Part shown: in pieces, positions 26,330-36,271 of the stretch
Layout of the letters: each line of letters opens with the position of its first letter
How positions within the stretch are numbered: the first letter of the stretch is position 1
Assembly: GCF_008642335.1 (NCBI RefSeq)
Contig: NZ_CP029191.1
Span: 4,526,001 to 4,590,000, forward strand
Reading direction: 5' to 3'
From: Streptomyces venezuelae
GTDB taxonomy: Bacteria > Actinomycetota > Actinomycetes > Streptomycetales > Streptomycetaceae
Length of the DNA: 64,000 nucleotides
The notes under the pieces: model-generated
Told to the model about the DNA's origin: nothing
Seen by the model: only the letters and a program-made list of their open reading frames with translations
The model's database searches: none
Translations under genes and position numbers: made by a program

Positions 26330-27036
26330 ACGAGGTGCGAGCGGACGAGGTGCTGATGGACAAGGGCCCCACCCCCGCCATCCGCGTCCTCCTCGCCGAC
26401 GACGAAGCCATGATCAGGGCCGGCGTGCGCGCCATCCTCGCCGCGGGACGGGACATCGAGGTCGTCGCGGAGGCCGGTGACGGGCGCGAGGCCGTGGCGC
26501 TGGCCCAGGCCCACCGGCCCGACGTCGCGCTGCTCGACATCCGCATGCCGCTCCTCGACGGCCTGTCCGCGGGGGAGGAGATCGTACGGACGGCGCCCGG
26601 CACCGCGGTGGCGATGCTGACGACGTTCTCCGAGGACGCCTACATCGCACGCGCCCTCGCCGGCGGCGCCACCGGCTTCCTGCTGAAGTCCGGCGACCCG
26701 CACGAACTCATCGCGGGCGTACGGGCGGTGGCGGACGGCGCCGCCTTCCTCTCCCCGAAGGTCGCCCGGCACGTCATCGACGGCTTCGGCGCCCGGCGCA
26801 TGGGCCGCGGCGCCACCGCCCGCGCCCGCGTCGGGGCGCTCACGCCACGCGAACGCGAGGTGCTCGGCCTGGTCGGCGCGGGCCTGTCCAACCCGGAGAT
26901 CGCCGCGCGCCTGCACCTCGTCGAGGGCACGGTCAAGGCGTACGTGAGCGCGGTCCTCGACCGGCTCGGGGTCAAGAACCGCGTTCAGGCGGCGATCGTC
27001 GCGTACGAGGCGGAACTCGTCCCGGAGACGGACTGA
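26326..27036 (+). CDS. NarL/FixJ-family response regulator
   Basis: A 236-residue partner of the upstream kinase. The receiver domain has acidic residues DDE, phospho-acceptor Asp71 in LLDIRMP, and Lys in FLLKSGDPHE. A LuxR-type HTH is at the C-terminus (LTPREREVLGLVGAGLSNPEIAARL in parts, then VEGTVKAYVSAVLDRLGVKNR). The ATG overlaps the kinase stop (ATGA), so the two are co-translated. Target genes are unknown. Confidence 0.93.
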   Translation: MNEVRADEVLMDKGPTPAIRVLLADDEAMIRAGVRAILAAGRDIEVVAEAGDGREAVALAQAHRPDVALLDIRMPLLDGLSAGEEIVRTAPGTAVAMLTTFSEDAYIARALAGGATGFLLKSGDPHELIAGVRAVADGAAFLSPKVARHVIDGFGARRMGRGATARARVGALTPREREVLGLVGAGLSNPEIAARLHLVEGTVKAYVSAVLDRLGVKNRVQAAIVAYEAELVPETD

Positions 27037-27058
27037 CCCCGGGACCGAGCTGTTCGGT

Positions 27059-27814
27059 TCAGTAAGGCCGCTGCGTGTCGTCCCGGCGGATCGTCATGGT
27101 GGGCGGATCGTACGCGGCGGGGTCGTACACCGGCGGCTGAGCGGTCGGCGCCTGCGACGGGGCGGGCACGGGAGCCGGTACGTGCGTACGGCCGCGACCG
27201 CGTCCCCGGCCGGGACCCGGGCCCGCGAACCACGTCACGATCCCCGTGGACGACCCGCGCATCGCCAGCGTGATCCGCGCCACCGGACGCGTCGTGAGCC
27301 GTACGAGCAGGAACACGATCAGCGCGCCGAAGACGAGACCCACCGCCACGTCGTGCGGGTAGTGGACGCCGACGAAGACCCGCGAGAAGGCCATGAGCAC
27401 GGCCATCGGCACGGTCAGCGCCGCGATGCGCGGCCAGGCGAGCGCGAGGCCGATGGCGGCGGCGCCCGCGATCGTCGAGTGGTTGCTGGGGAAGGACCAG
27501 TCACCGTGCGGCGGGCACTCGACGAGTGGCCTCAGCGCGCCGGACACCGCCCGGCACGGGCGCTCCTCGTCGATCGCGGACTTGGCCAGTTCGCTGCACA
27601 CGTACGCCACCGCCGTGGCGAGAGGAGCGAGCACCGCGACCGCCAGGGCACGGGGGTCCCCGCGCCTGGCCCGCCACCAGGCGACGATGAAGAGCACCCC
27701 GAACAGCAGCAGTCCGAGCTCCGTCCACACCTCGGCGAGGTGCTGGAACCACGAGGGAGTGTCGTGGGCGAACTCGGTGATATCGCGGTAGAGATCGTCG
27801 GTCATGGTGTCCAT
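27059..27814 (-). CDS. PAP2-superfamily membrane phosphatase
   Basis: A 251-residue integral membrane phosphatase of the PAP2/undecaprenyl-pyrophosphatase-like group. The three catalytic motifs are visible: KSAIDEERPCR, PSNHST and SRVFVGVHYPHDV. About five transmembrane segments are followed by a cytosolic Pro/Ala-rich tail. The start is ATG 27814; a longer reading adds 72 residues of low-complexity sequence without a Shine-Dalgarno. It likely dephosphorylates a lipid pyrophosphate; the exact substrate cannot be told from sequence. Confidence 0.9.
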   Translation of the reverse strand: MDTMTDDLYRDITEFAHDTPSWFQHLAEVWTELGLLLFGVLFIVAWWRARRGDPRALAVAVLAPLATAVAYVCSELAKSAIDEERPCRAVSGALRPLVECPPHGDWSFPSNHSTIAGAAAIGLALAWPRIAALTVPMAVLMAFSRVFVGVHYPHDVAVGLVFGALIVFLLVRLTTRPVARITLAMRGSSTGIVTWFAGPGPGRGRGRGRTHVPAPVPAPSQAPTAQPPVYDPAAYDPPTMTIRRDDTQRPY

Positions 27815-27986
27815 GATTACGGACGGTACGTAGTGTGGCCCAATCGTCACATCTGGCGATCGTCCGATCACACACCTGACGATGGGCAGGGGTGAAGAGG
27901 CGTCCCGGGATGATGATCCGGAAACTTTGTCGCTCAAGGCGGCGGGTGGGGCGGGAGAAGCGGCGGTTCTCTCGTAAGGTTTGGGC

Positions 27987-28802
27987 GTGGGATCTCTGCG
28001 CAATCCGGTCGGGCCGCTTCCCTCCACCATCTACTGGCGTCGGAGGGCCGTTCTGCTGTCCGTACTGGGCCTCCTGGTGCTCCTCGTCGTCTGGATCGTC
28101 ACCTCGGGTGGCGGAGGCGGCGGCAACAACGCGGACGGGCCGGGCGGCAACGGCCCCGCCACGTCCATCACCCCGGGCCCGAGCGATTCGGGCCCCGCGA
28201 TCAGTGAACACCCGGGCGGACGGGACGAGTCGAGCGAGGGCTCAGGGTCCGGCTCGGGCGGCTCCGGCGGCGGCTCGGGCTCCGGCGGTTCCGGCGGTTC
28301 GGGTGGCTCAGGCGGCGCGGAGGGCTCCGGCGGCGGCTCCGGTGACGACGCGAAGGGCGGCGGAGGCTCGGGCGACCGGCTCCCGGCCGGTACACGGCTG
28401 CCCAACTGCACCGGTGGCGACGTCAAGTTGAAGGTGCGCAGCATCGAGAACCGGTACGCGGTCGACGAGAAGCCGAAGTTCGAGCTGATCGCCGAGAACA
28501 GCGGCGGCAAGGCGTGCAAGGTCGATCTCGGCGGCAAGGGCACGGTGCTGACGATCACTCAGGCCGAGGGCGACGACGAGTTCTGGTCCTCGGCGGACTG
28601 CCCCGAGGGCAACGGGAGCCTGCTGCTGCGCGTGCCGGCGGAGGGTCGGGTCACGCACTCCGTGCAGTGGGACCGGCGGGCCAGCGAGCCGCAGTGCGCC
28701 ACGCCTTCGGCGGGAACGGCGGCGCCCGGCACGTACCTGGTCGAGGCGAAGGCCCCCGGCCTCGGCAAGGCCCAGGCCTCCTTCGTCCTCGAGAAGGACT
28801 AG
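27987..28802 (+). CDS. Membrane-anchored protein with Gly/Ser-rich linker
   Basis: A 271-residue protein from GTG 27987 (AAGG upstream). One N-terminal transmembrane helix (VLLSVLGLLVLLVVWIVTS) is followed by about 90 residues dominated by Gly and Ser. The compact C-terminal domain (about 135-271) starts LPNCTGGDVKLKVRSIENRY and has four cysteines. The fold is probably an Ig-like beta sandwich exposed outside the membrane. I recognise it as a conserved Streptomyces protein next to disA, without known function. Confidence 0.85.
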   Translation: MGSLRNPVGPLPSTIYWRRRAVLLSVLGLLVLLVVWIVTSGGGGGGNNADGPGGNGPATSITPGPSDSGPAISEHPGGRDESSEGSGSGSGGSGGGSGSGGSGGSGGSGGAEGSGGGSGDDAKGGGGSGDRLPAGTRLPNCTGGDVKLKVRSIENRYAVDEKPKFELIAENSGGKACKVDLGGKGTVLTITQAEGDDEFWSSADCPEGNGSLLLRVPAEGRVTHSVQWDRRASEPQCATPSAGTAAPGTYLVEAKAPGLGKAQASFVLEKD

Positions 28803-28823
28803 CGGCACCAGAGCGGTGCCGCT
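28801..28823. terminator. Terminator between convergent membrane protein gene and disA
   Basis: AGCGGCACC (28801-28809) and GGTGCCGCT (28815-28823) form a perfect 9-bp stem with a 5-base loop. It lies between the stops of two convergent genes. Confidence 0.75.
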
Positions 28824-28832
28824 CGCCGGAAC

Positions 28833-29957
28833 CTAGACGTACCGCTCCAGGATCGACGACTCCGCCAAGCGCGACAGACCCTCGCGGACGCTCCGCGCAC
28901 GGGCCTCGCCGACGCCGTCGACCGTCTGGAGGTCGTCCACGCTCGCGGCGAGGAGCTTCTGGAGGCCGCCGAAGTGCTCGACCAGGCGGTCGATGATCGC
29001 GCCGGGGAGCCGGGGGACCTTCGCCAGGAGGCGGAAGCCGCGCGGGGAGACCGCGGAGTCCAGCGCCTCGGGGGAGCCCGTGTAACCCAGGGCCCGCGCC
29101 ACCGTGGGGAGTTCGAGGAGCTCCGCGTGCGTGAGGGAGTCCAGCTCGGCCAGCGCCTCGTCGACCGTGCGGGACCGCTTGGCCGTGGGCTCGGGCACGT
29201 AGTCCCGCACGACCAGCTCGCGCTCGGGCTCGACGCCCGCGATCAACTCGTCCAGCTGGAGGGCGAGGAGACGCCCGTCCGTGCCGAGCTCGACCACGTA
29301 CTCCGCGATCTCCGTCGCGATGCGGCGCACCATCTCCAGGCGCTGGGCGACGGCCGTGACGTCCCGGACCGTCACCAGGTCCTCGATCTCCAGCGCCGAC
29401 AGCGTGCCCGCGACCTCGTCGAGCCGCAGCTTGTACCGCTCAAGGGTGGCGAGCGCCTGGTTCGCGCGGGACAGGATCGCCGCCGAGTCCTCAAGGACGC
29501 GCCGCTGGCCGTCCACGTACAGCGCGATCAGCCGCATGGACTGGGAGACGGAGACCACCGGGAAGCCGACCTGCTTGCTCACGCGGTCCGCCGTGCGGTG
29601 CCGCGTGCCCGTCTCCTCCGTGGGGATCGTCGGATCCGGCACGAGCTGCACACCGGCACGGAGGATCTTCGTGATGTCCTTGTCGAGGACGATGCCGCCG
29701 TCGAGCTTGCACAGCTCACGCAGCCGCGTCGCCGTGAACTCGACGTCCAGGATGAAGCCGCCCGTACACATCGACTCGACCGTCTTGTCCCAGCCGAGGA
29801 CGATCAGTCCGCCCGTGTTGCCGCGGAGGATGCGCTCCAGGCCGTCCCGCAGTGCCATCCCTGGCGCGACGGCGCTCAGGGAGGCGCGCATCAGCCCATC
29901 GGCACCGGAGCCCGAACCCGGCTTGCCGGGAACCGATGCCCGGTCGTTGGCTGCCAC
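28833..29957 (-). CDS. disA: DisA, diadenylate cyclase / DNA integrity scanning protein
   Basis: A 374-residue enzyme that makes c-di-AMP from two ATP. The N-terminal DAC domain contains the DGA-type motif ([11 protein letters not shown]) and the RHR motif (GTRHRTADR). A helical linker and C-terminal HhH domain ([19 protein letters not shown]) bind branched DNA. The GTG at 29957 follows GGGAG at good spacing and begins [11 protein letters not shown]. It is downstream of radA with a 78-bp gap, the conserved arrangement. It is expected to be the main c-di-AMP source in Streptomyces. Confidence 0.96.
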   Translation of the reverse strand: MAANDRASVPGKPGSGSGADGLMRASLSAVAPGMALRDGLERILRGNTGGLIVLGWDKTVESMCTGGFILDVEFTATRLRELCKLDGGIVLDKDITKILRAGVQLVPDPTIPTEETGTRHRTADRVSKQVGFPVVSVSQSMRLIALYVDGQRRVLEDSAAILSRANQALATLERYKLRLDEVAGTLSALEIEDLVTVRDVTAVAQRLEMVRRIATEIAEYVVELGTDGRLLALQLDELIAGVEPERELVVRDYVPEPTAKRSRTVDEALAELDSLTHAELLELPTVARALGYTGSPEALDSAVSPRGFRLLAKVPRLPGAIIDRLVEHFGGLQKLLAASVDDLQTVDGVGEARARSVREGLSRLAESSILERYV

Positions 29958-30035
29958 TGCACTCCCTCGGTCGCAGGTTCTCCAGGCCTTCGCCGGCACC
30001 CTGCTTCGTACGGATGGGCGAGACCAGGGCAAAGT

Positions 30036-31445
30036 CTACCGGCGCTCTTCCTCCTCCCGTGGGGCCTCTCGGCGACGCGACCTCGGAAGGACACGGAGGG
30101 CGTCCCCCATGTCGGCGACTTCGATGACCTTCATACCGGTGGGGATCTTCCCGGGATCGGCCGGCACGAGGGCGTGGGTGAAGCCCAGACGGTGGGCCTC
30201 GGCGAGTCTGCGCTGGACACCGGTGACCCGTCTGACCTCGCCCGCCAGGCCCACTTCACCGATCGCCACGAGGTTCTTCGGCAGCGGAGTGTCACTCGCG
30301 GCGCTGGCCAGGGCGAGGGCGACGGCGAGGTCCGCCGCGGGTTCGGAGAGCTTCACGCCGCCGACCGTCGCGCTGTAGATGTCGCGCTTGCCGAGCGCGG
30401 TGATCCGGCCGCGCTGTTCCAGGACGGCCAGCATCATCGAGACGCGGGAGGTCTCCAGGCCGGACGTGGTGCGGCGGGGGGAGGGGATCTGCGAGTCGAC
30501 GGTGAGCGCCTGGACCTCGGCCACCAGCGGGCGGCGGCCCTCCAGGGTGACGGTCAGACAGGTGCCCGGAACGGGCTCTGCGCGGCGGGTGAGGAAGAGG
30601 CCGCTGGGGTCGGCGAGTCCGGTGATGCCCTCGTCGTGCAGTTCAAAGCAGCCGACCTCGTCCGTCGTCCCGTAACGGTTCTTGACGCCTCGTACGAGAC
30701 GCAGGCGCGCGTGGCGGTCGCCCTCGAACTGCAGGACCACGTCGACGAGGTGCTCCAGGAGGCGGGGGCCCGCGATGGCGCCGTCCTTGGTGACGTGTCC
30801 GACCAGGAGCGTGGACATGCCCCGCTCCTTGGACGCGCGGATCAGCGCGCCCGCGACCTCGCGGACCTGCGCCATGCCGCCGGGCGCCCCGTCGATCTCG
30901 GGGGAGGCGACCGTCTGGACGGAGTCGAGGATCAGGAGGGACGGCTTGACCGCGTCCAAGTGCCCGAGGACGGCGGCGAGATCGGTCTCGGCGGCCAGGT
31001 ACAGATGGTCGTCGATGGCGCCGATGCGGTCGGCACGCAGCCGCACCTGGCTCGCTGACTCCTCACCGGTCACATAGAGCGTGCGGTGCGCGTCGCTCGC
31101 CGCCTTCGCCGCGACGTCCAGGAGCAGCGTGGACTTGCCGACGCCCGGCTCGCCCGCGAGCAGCACGACGGCGCCGGGGACCAGTCCGCCGCCGAGCACC
31201 CGGTCCAGCTCGGGCACGCCGGTGGAGCGCGCGGTGGCCTGCCGCCCGTCGACCTCGCCGATCGGGACGGCGGAGGAGGTCACGCGGCCGGGAGCGGTCG
31301 TGCGGACCGCGGGCGCGCCGTACTCCTCGACCGTCCCCCACGCCTGGCATTCGGGGCAGCGGCCGAGCCACTTGGCCGTCTGCCAGCCGCACTCCGTGCA
31401 GCGGTAGGACGGACGGTCCTTGGTGGATTTCGTACGGGCAGCCAT
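30036..31445 (-). CDS. radA: RadA/Sms DNA repair ATPase
   Basis: A 469-residue recombination helper ATPase. The N-terminal C4 zinc finger is CTECGWQTAKWLGRCPEC. The RecA-like ATPase follows with Walker A GEPGVGKST, Walker B LLILDSVQT and the RadA-specific motif KNRYG. A Lon-like C-terminal domain completes it. ATG 31445 gives the standard N-terminus AARTKSTKDRPSYRC. It is first in the radA-disA unit. In other bacteria RadA interacts functionally with DisA and inhibits its cyclase activity. Confidence 0.96.
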   Translation of the reverse strand: MAARTKSTKDRPSYRCTECGWQTAKWLGRCPECQAWGTVEEYGAPAVRTTAPGRVTSSAVPIGEVDGRQATARSTGVPELDRVLGGGLVPGAVVLLAGEPGVGKSTLLLDVAAKAASDAHRTLYVTGEESASQVRLRADRIGAIDDHLYLAAETDLAAVLGHLDAVKPSLLILDSVQTVASPEIDGAPGGMAQVREVAGALIRASKERGMSTLLVGHVTKDGAIAGPRLLEHLVDVVLQFEGDRHARLRLVRGVKNRYGTTDEVGCFELHDEGITGLADPSGLFLTRRAEPVPGTCLTVTLEGRRPLVAEVQALTVDSQIPSPRRTTSGLETSRVSMMLAVLEQRGRITALGKRDIYSATVGGVKLSEPAADLAVALALASAASDTPLPKNLVAIGEVGLAGEVRRVTGVQRRLAEAHRLGFTHALVPADPGKIPTGMKVIEVADMGDALRVLPRSRRREAPREEEERR

Positions 31446-31607
31446 GGTCGAAACCGTAGCCGAGCCCACTGACAACGCACCGAGTCCTCGGACAGGGCCA
31501 CGGAATCGGGGCTTCCTGTCCCCTTTTGAGGGATCTGTTCACCCGTAAGGATTAAATGAGCTCAAGGGGGAGGAAGCGAGCTGCATCATCCGCATAACTT
31601 CGCACGG

Positions 31608-33422
31608 GTGATGAGCAGCAGTCCGGAATCTCCCACGAACACGACCGGCGCACACCGGGCGCACCGTGACGCGCGCAAGGGTGCGCGCAAGCGCGTGGTG
31701 CCCCGCCCGGCGCCCCGGACCATGCCTCCCGCGCGCTACGAACCGTGTCTGGACGGCCTGTTCACGTACTGCCTGTCCGTCCTCTGCGACCACGACGCGG
31801 CGACGGCGGCGCTGGGCGACGTGCTCCACCACGCCGAGCGCCGCGGCACCCGCGGCCCCGCGGCGGAGAGCGAGCTGAAGACCTGGCTCTACGCCCTCGC
31901 CCGCTGGGTCTGCCTGCGCCGACTGGCCGAGGCGAAGCGCAGCCGGGAGGGCGGCGGCAGACACGCGCAAGGGGCGGCCAAGCCAACCTCGGACAGTGGC
32001 TCCGGAGCCACAGAGACCCCGGCAGCCTCCACCGCCCCCGCCTCCACCGCAGACACGGAAGCCGCTCCCGCCCCAGAAGAAACCACTCGCCAGCACCGCC
32101 GCGAACTCGCCCAGCTCGCCTGGCCGGAGGCCGCGGGCACCACCCCCGAGCAGCGCGAGGCCCTCGAACTGGCCGTCCGCCACCAGCTCACCCCCGCCCA
32201 GGTCGCCGCCGTCCTCGGCATGGAGCCCACCAAGGCCCGCGGCCTGCTCGCCTCAGCCGCCTGCGAGGTGGAGCGCACCCGCGCCGCCCTCGCCGTCGTG
32301 GAGACCGGCAGCTGCCCCATCGTGGCCCGCCTCACCGGCGACAACCAGCTCCTGCTCGGCACCGCCCTGCGCCGCGAGCTCGTCCGGCACGTCGACGACT
32401 GCCCGCGCTGCCGTCGCACCGCCGAGCGCGCCGGCGCGACCGCCTGGCCCGGCACGGCCGTCAGCCCGGCCGCGCTCCCCGTGATCGAGGCCCCGCGCGC
32501 CGCGCTGCACATGGCGATGGCGCACGTCCCACGCGCGCGTGGCGGCGGCCCCCGCTACGACCGGCGTGGTTTCCCGATGGACCCCAAGGATCACGCGGCC
32601 CGCCGCGACCGCCTCCGCGCGCGTGCCGTCACGACGACCGTCGTCGCCACCGTGGTGGCCGCCCCGGTGCTGGCCCTCTGGGCCGCGTACCGGGGAGCGC
32701 CGCTCACCGGTGAGGGTCACGACGGCCGTTCGGTCACCGCGAGCGAGGACGGCGGCGTCGGCGGCCTCGGCGGCGACCGCGTGGACGGGTACGAGAACGC
32801 GGGCAACGCCCGCAAGGGCCCCGAGCCCCGCTTCACCAAGGGCAGCCACTCGCCCGACGTCTCCGTGGAGGTCATCAGCGGCGGGTCGGGCTCGTCGACC
32901 GGTCCGGGCCGTCTGACCGTCGAGGCGCAGCCCAGCGGTGACACGACGCTCATCACGCTGACGGCGTCCGGTGGTTCACCGGTCCACTGGTCGGCGGCCG
33001 AGAGCGCGTCGTGGCTCTATCTGAGCCGCTCGTCGGGGACGCTCGCGCCGGGCCGGTCGGTCACCATCCAGGTGTACGTCGACCACAACCGCGAACCGGC
33101 CGGGCACTGGCGTGCGCGGGTGTCGATCGCCCCGTCGGGCGCGATCATCGCCATCGACGGGTACGGGGACGGGCGCCCGCCGACCCGCCCCGGACCGGGC
33201 CCGCGGCCCACGGACCCCCGCCCGTCCGACCCCGGCCCCTCGAACCCGGGCCCCTCCGACCCCGGACCCTCGGACCCCGGCCCCTCGGACCCTGGTCCGT
33301 CCGACCCGGACCCCACACCGACCCCGACGGACCCGACGCCCGCCCCGTCGGACCCGGGCCCGGGCTCGGGCGACACGTCACCGCCGCAGGGCGACGGCGG
33401 CGGAGGATCGAGCCCGAGCTGA
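31608..33422 (+). CDS. Sigma-70-like / BACON-domain membrane protein
   Basis: A 604-residue multidomain protein. Residues 40-110 resemble sigma region 2 (FTYCLSVLCDHDAATAALGDVLHHAERR, KTWLYALARWVCLRRL). Residues 170-230 resemble sigma region 4 (TPEQREALELAVRHQLTPAQVAAVLGM). A Cys-containing CPRCRRT segment follows, then a transmembrane helix (TVVATVVAAPVLALWAAY, about 345-365). Next is an extracytoplasmic BACON-type beta domain (VHWSAAESASWLYLSRSSGTLAPGRSVTIQVYVD in parts) and a C-terminus of SDPGP repeats. A sigma-like module fused across the membrane to an adhesion-type domain suggests a sensor. Start is ATG 31608 or 31611. Confidence 0.8.
   Translation: MMSSSPESPTNTTGAHRAHRDARKGARKRVVPRPAPRTMPPARYEPCLDGLFTYCLSVLCDHDAATAALGDVLHHAERRGTRGPAAESELKTWLYALARWVCLRRLAEAKRSREGGGRHAQGAAKPTSDSGSGATETPAASTAPASTADTEAAPAPEETTRQHRRELAQLAWPEAAGTTPEQREALELAVRHQLTPAQVAAVLGMEPTKARGLLASAACEVERTRAALAVVETGSCPIVARLTGDNQLLLGTALRRELVRHVDDCPRCRRTAERAGATAWPGTAVSPAALPVIEAPRAALHMAMAHVPRARGGGPRYDRRGFPMDPKDHAARRDRLRARAVTTTVVATVVAAPVLALWAAYRGAPLTGEGHDGRSVTASEDGGVGGLGGDRVDGYENAGNARKGPEPRFTKGSHSPDVSVEVISGGSGSSTGPGRLTVEAQPSGDTTLITLTASGGSPVHWSAAESASWLYLSRSSGTLAPGRSVTIQVYVDHNREPAGHWRARVSIAPSGAIIAIDGYGDGRPPTRPGPGPRPTDPRPSDPGPSNPGPSDPGPSDPGPSDPGPSDPDPTPTPTDPTPAPSDPGPGSGDTSPPQGDGGGGSSPS
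33215..33308 (+). repeat. SDPGP-encoding tandem repeats
   Basis: Repeats of the unit CCGGACCCTCGGACC or close variants encode Ser-Asp-Pro-Gly-Pro runs at the C-terminus of the BACON-domain protein. The array is 15-bp periodic and keeps the frame. It probably makes a stiff, wall-spanning stalk. Confidence 0.7.
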
Positions 33423-33456
33423 ACCGGTGCCTGGCATGCCGCCTGACCCACAGGCC

Positions 33457-34371
33457 CTAGCGAGCCGCCGGACGCACCGGATCCGCCGGATGCGGTGCGA
33501 GCAGCGGCAGCTGGGAGGCGAGGCGCTCCTCGCACAGCTCGACGAGCCGGTCGTACCCCTCGCTGCCCATCAGCTCGATCAGCTCGGGCCGATAGGAGAC
33601 GTACACCGGGTCGCCCGCGCCGTGCGCCGACGTCGCCGACGTGCACCACCAGTGCAGATCGTGGCCGCCGGGACCCCAGCCCCGCCGGTCGTACTCACCG
33701 ATCGACACCTGCAGCACGCGCGTGTCGTCGGGCCGGTCGATCCACTCGTACGTCCGGCGCACCGGCAGCTGCCAGCACACGTCCGGCTTCGTCTCCAGCG
33801 GTTCGCGGCCCTCCCGCAGCGCCAGGATGTGCAGCGAACAGCCGGCGCCGCCCTCGAAGCCGGGTCGGTTCTGGAAGATGCACGACCCCTTGTACGGACG
33901 GGTCTGGCGCTCCCCGTCCTCGTCCGTGGAGACCCAGCCGGTCTCCCGGCCCACGTCGTGGTGCTGCCAGATGTCGGGCGTGAGCCGCTCGACGTACCCG
34001 GCGACCCGTTTCTCGTCGTCATCGTCCGAGAAATGGGCACCCAGCGTGCAGCAGCCGTCGGCGGCCCGACCCGGCTGGATGCCCTGGCAGCCACTGCCGA
34101 AGATGCAGTTCCACCGAGAGGTCAGCCATGTCAGATCGCAGCGGAACGTCTGCTCGTCGTCCGCGGGATCAGGGAACTCCACCCAGGCACGGGCGAAGTC
34201 GAGCCCCTTCTCGTCCGGTTCGGCCGGCGCCACCTCCGCCGGCCTCCCGGACTTCCCCGGCTTCTCCCTCTTCGCCGCCTTCCCCGGCTTCGCCGTCTTC
34301 TCCGGCTTCGCTACCTTCTCCGGCTTCCCCGACTTCGATTTGTCGGTCTTCGCCTTTTTCGTCTTTGGCAC
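33457..34371 (-). CDS. Cysteine-rich protein of unknown function with Lys-rich N-terminus
   Basis: A 304-residue protein. The first 45 residues are Lys/Pro-rich with a KPEKxAKPxK repeat and are likely disordered. The folded part has a cysteine pattern: [43 protein letters not shown] and DVCWQLP. The spacing of CC with downstream C-x-F and C-x-L suggests a metal- or cluster-binding protein similar to the YkgJ-like zinc/iron-chelating group. This is a resemblance only. The gene is divergent from ppx/gppA with a short shared promoter region. Confidence 0.75.
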   Translation of the reverse strand: MPKTKKAKTDKSKSGKPEKVAKPEKTAKPGKAAKREKPGKSGRPAEVAPAEPDEKGLDFARAWVEFPDPADDEQTFRCDLTWLTSRWNCIFGSGCQGIQPGRAADGCCTLGAHFSDDDDEKRVAGYVERLTPDIWQHHDVGRETGWVSTDEDGERQTRPYKGSCIFQNRPGFEGGAGCSLHILALREGREPLETKPDVCWQLPVRRTYEWIDRPDDTRVLQVSIGEYDRRGWGPGGHDLHWWCTSATSAHGAGDPVYVSYRPELIELMGSEGYDRLVELCEERLASQLPLLAPHPADPVRPAAR

Positions 34372-34442
34372 GTCTCCAGGGTATGCGTGCGGCCGACCGG
34401 CCGAGGCCAGCCGATCGCCCCATCCGGCGTAGCGTTCCGTAC

Positions 34443-35375
34443 ATGAGACTCGGTGTCCTCGACGTGGGGTCGAACACGGTGCATCTGCTCGTGGTCGACG
34501 CCCACCCCGGCGCGCGCCCCCTGCCCGCGCACTCCCACAAGGCCGACCTGCGCCTGGCCCAACTGCTCGACCCCGCCGGTGCGATCGGTCCCGAGGGCGT
34601 CGACCGCCTGGTGACCGTCGTCCGCGAGGCGATGGTGGCCGCGGAGGACAAGGGCGTGGAAGAAGTCCTGCCCTTCGCCACGTCCGCGGTGCGCGAGGCG
34701 AGCAACGCCGACGCGGTGCTCGCCAGGGTCAAGGACGAGACCGGCGTCGACCTGCGGGTCCTGACCGGCGAGGAGGAGGCCCGGCTGACGTTCCTGGCCG
34801 CCCGGCGGTGGTTCGGCTGGTCCGCGGGCAAGCTCCTCGTCCTCGACATCGGCGGCGGCTCCCTGGAGATCGCGTACGGCATGGACGAGGAGCCCGACGC
34901 GGCGGCCAGCCTGCCCCTCGGCGCGGGCCGCCTCACCGCCGCCTGGCTCCCGACGGACCCGCCGGACCCGGCCGACGTGAAGGCGCTCCGCCGGCACGTG
35001 CGCGCGCAGATCGCCCGGACGGTCGGCGAGTTCAGCAGGTTCGGCGCCCCCGACCACATCGTGGCGACGTCGAAGACGTTCAAGCAGCTCGCCCGGCTCG
35101 CGGGCGCCGCGCGCTCGGCCGACGGTCTCTACGTACAACGCGAACTGAAGCGCAAATCCCTGGAGGACTGGGTTCCGCAGCTCGCGGCGATGACCACGCA
35201 GGAGCGCTCCGAGCTGCCCGGCGTCTCCGAGGGGCGGGCCGGACAACTGCTCGCGGGGGCGCTCGTCGCGGAGGGCGCGATGGACCTCTTCGGCGTGGAG
35301 ACCCTGGAGATCTGCCCGTGGGCGCTGCGCGAGGGCGTGATCCTGCGCAAGCTCGACCACCTCCCGGCATCGTGA
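34443..35375 (+). CDS. Ppx/GppA-family exopolyphosphatase/pppGpp phosphohydrolase
   Basis: A 310-residue member of the ASKHA-fold Ppx/GppA family. Phosphate-binding motifs are [15 protein letters not shown] at the N-terminus and [15 protein letters not shown] near residue 140, with [12 protein letters not shown] between. The length matches the short actinobacterial Ppx2-like form without the C-terminal HD domain. It hydrolyses polyphosphate and/or pppGpp; which one cannot be read from sequence. It is followed closely by the sugar isomerase gene. Confidence 0.92.
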   Translation: MRLGVLDVGSNTVHLLVVDAHPGARPLPAHSHKADLRLAQLLDPAGAIGPEGVDRLVTVVREAMVAAEDKGVEEVLPFATSAVREASNADAVLARVKDETGVDLRVLTGEEEARLTFLAARRWFGWSAGKLLVLDIGGGSLEIAYGMDEEPDAAASLPLGAGRLTAAWLPTDPPDPADVKALRRHVRAQIARTVGEFSRFGAPDHIVATSKTFKQLARLAGAARSADGLYVQRELKRKSLEDWVPQLAAMTTQERSELPGVSEGRAGQLLAGALVAEGAMDLFGVETLEICPWALREGVILRKLDHLPAS

Positions 35376-35446
35376 GCGCGGGCCCCGACCAGGGCGGTAC
35401 GAGGCCACCTCCCCGGCGCCCGGACGCGGCCCGTACGCTGTCCCTC

Positions 35447-36271
35447 GTGGCAGAACCAGTGGTGCGCATCCCGGATGCGAAGGTCGCCCTGTCGACCGCC
35501 TCGGTCTATCCGGAGTCGACGGCGACGGCCTTCGAGATCGCCGCGCGCCTGGGCTACGACGGTGTCGAGGTCATGGTGTGGACCGACCCCGTCAGCCAGG
35601 ACATCGAGGCCCTGCGCAGACTCAGCGACTACCACCGGATCCCGATCCTCGCCGTCCACGCGCCCTGCCTGCTCATCACCCAGCGCGTCTGGTCCACCGA
35701 CCCGTGGGTCAAGCTGCAGCGCGCCAAGGCCGCCGCGGAGAAGCTCGACGCGTCGACGGTCGTCGTCCACCCGCCGTTCCGCTGGCAGCGGCAGTACGCC
35801 CGCGACTTCGTCGACGGGATCTGGCGCATGGCCGACGAGACAGACGTACGGTTCGCCGTCGAGAACATGTACCCCTGGCGCTACCGCGACCGCGAGATGC
35901 TGGCGTACGCACCCGACTGGGACGTCACCAAGGACGACTACCGCCACTTCACCGTCGACCTCTCGCACACCGCGACCGCCCGCGCCGACGCGATGGACAT
36001 GGTCGACCGCATGGGCGACCGGCTCGGCCACGTCCACCTCGCCGACGGCAAGGGCTCCGCCAAGGACGAACACCTCGTCCCCGGGCGCGGTACGCAGCCC
36101 TGCGCCGAGCTCCTGGAGCGCCTCGCGGTCAACGGCTTCGACGGGCACGTCGTCATCGAGGTCAACACGCGCCGCGCGATGTCCAGCGCCGAGCGGGAGG
36201 CCGACCTCGCCGAGGCCCTCGCCTTCACGCGGCTGCACCTGGCGTCCGCCGTGAAGGTGCCGCGCTCATGA
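35447..36271 (+). CDS. Sugar phosphate isomerase/epimerase (AP endonuclease 2-like TIM barrel)
   Basis: A 274-residue xylose-isomerase-like TIM barrel from GTG 35447. Features are [11 protein letters not shown], the metal-site-like [23 protein letters not shown] and [21 protein letters not shown]. This subfamily contains epimerases and metal-dependent sugar isomerases; the substrate is unknown. Its stop overlaps the start of the tetR gene (ATGA), and it follows ppx/gppA by 71 bp, so the three may be one unit. Confidence 0.85.
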   Translation: MAEPVVRIPDAKVALSTASVYPESTATAFEIAARLGYDGVEVMVWTDPVSQDIEALRRLSDYHRIPILAVHAPCLLITQRVWSTDPWVKLQRAKAAAEKLDASTVVVHPPFRWQRQYARDFVDGIWRMADETDVRFAVENMYPWRYRDREMLAYAPDWDVTKDDYRHFTVDLSHTATARADAMDMVDRMGDRLGHVHLADGKGSAKDEHLVPGRGTQPCAELLERLAVNGFDGHVVIEVNTRRAMSSAEREADLAEALAFTRLHLASAVKVPRS

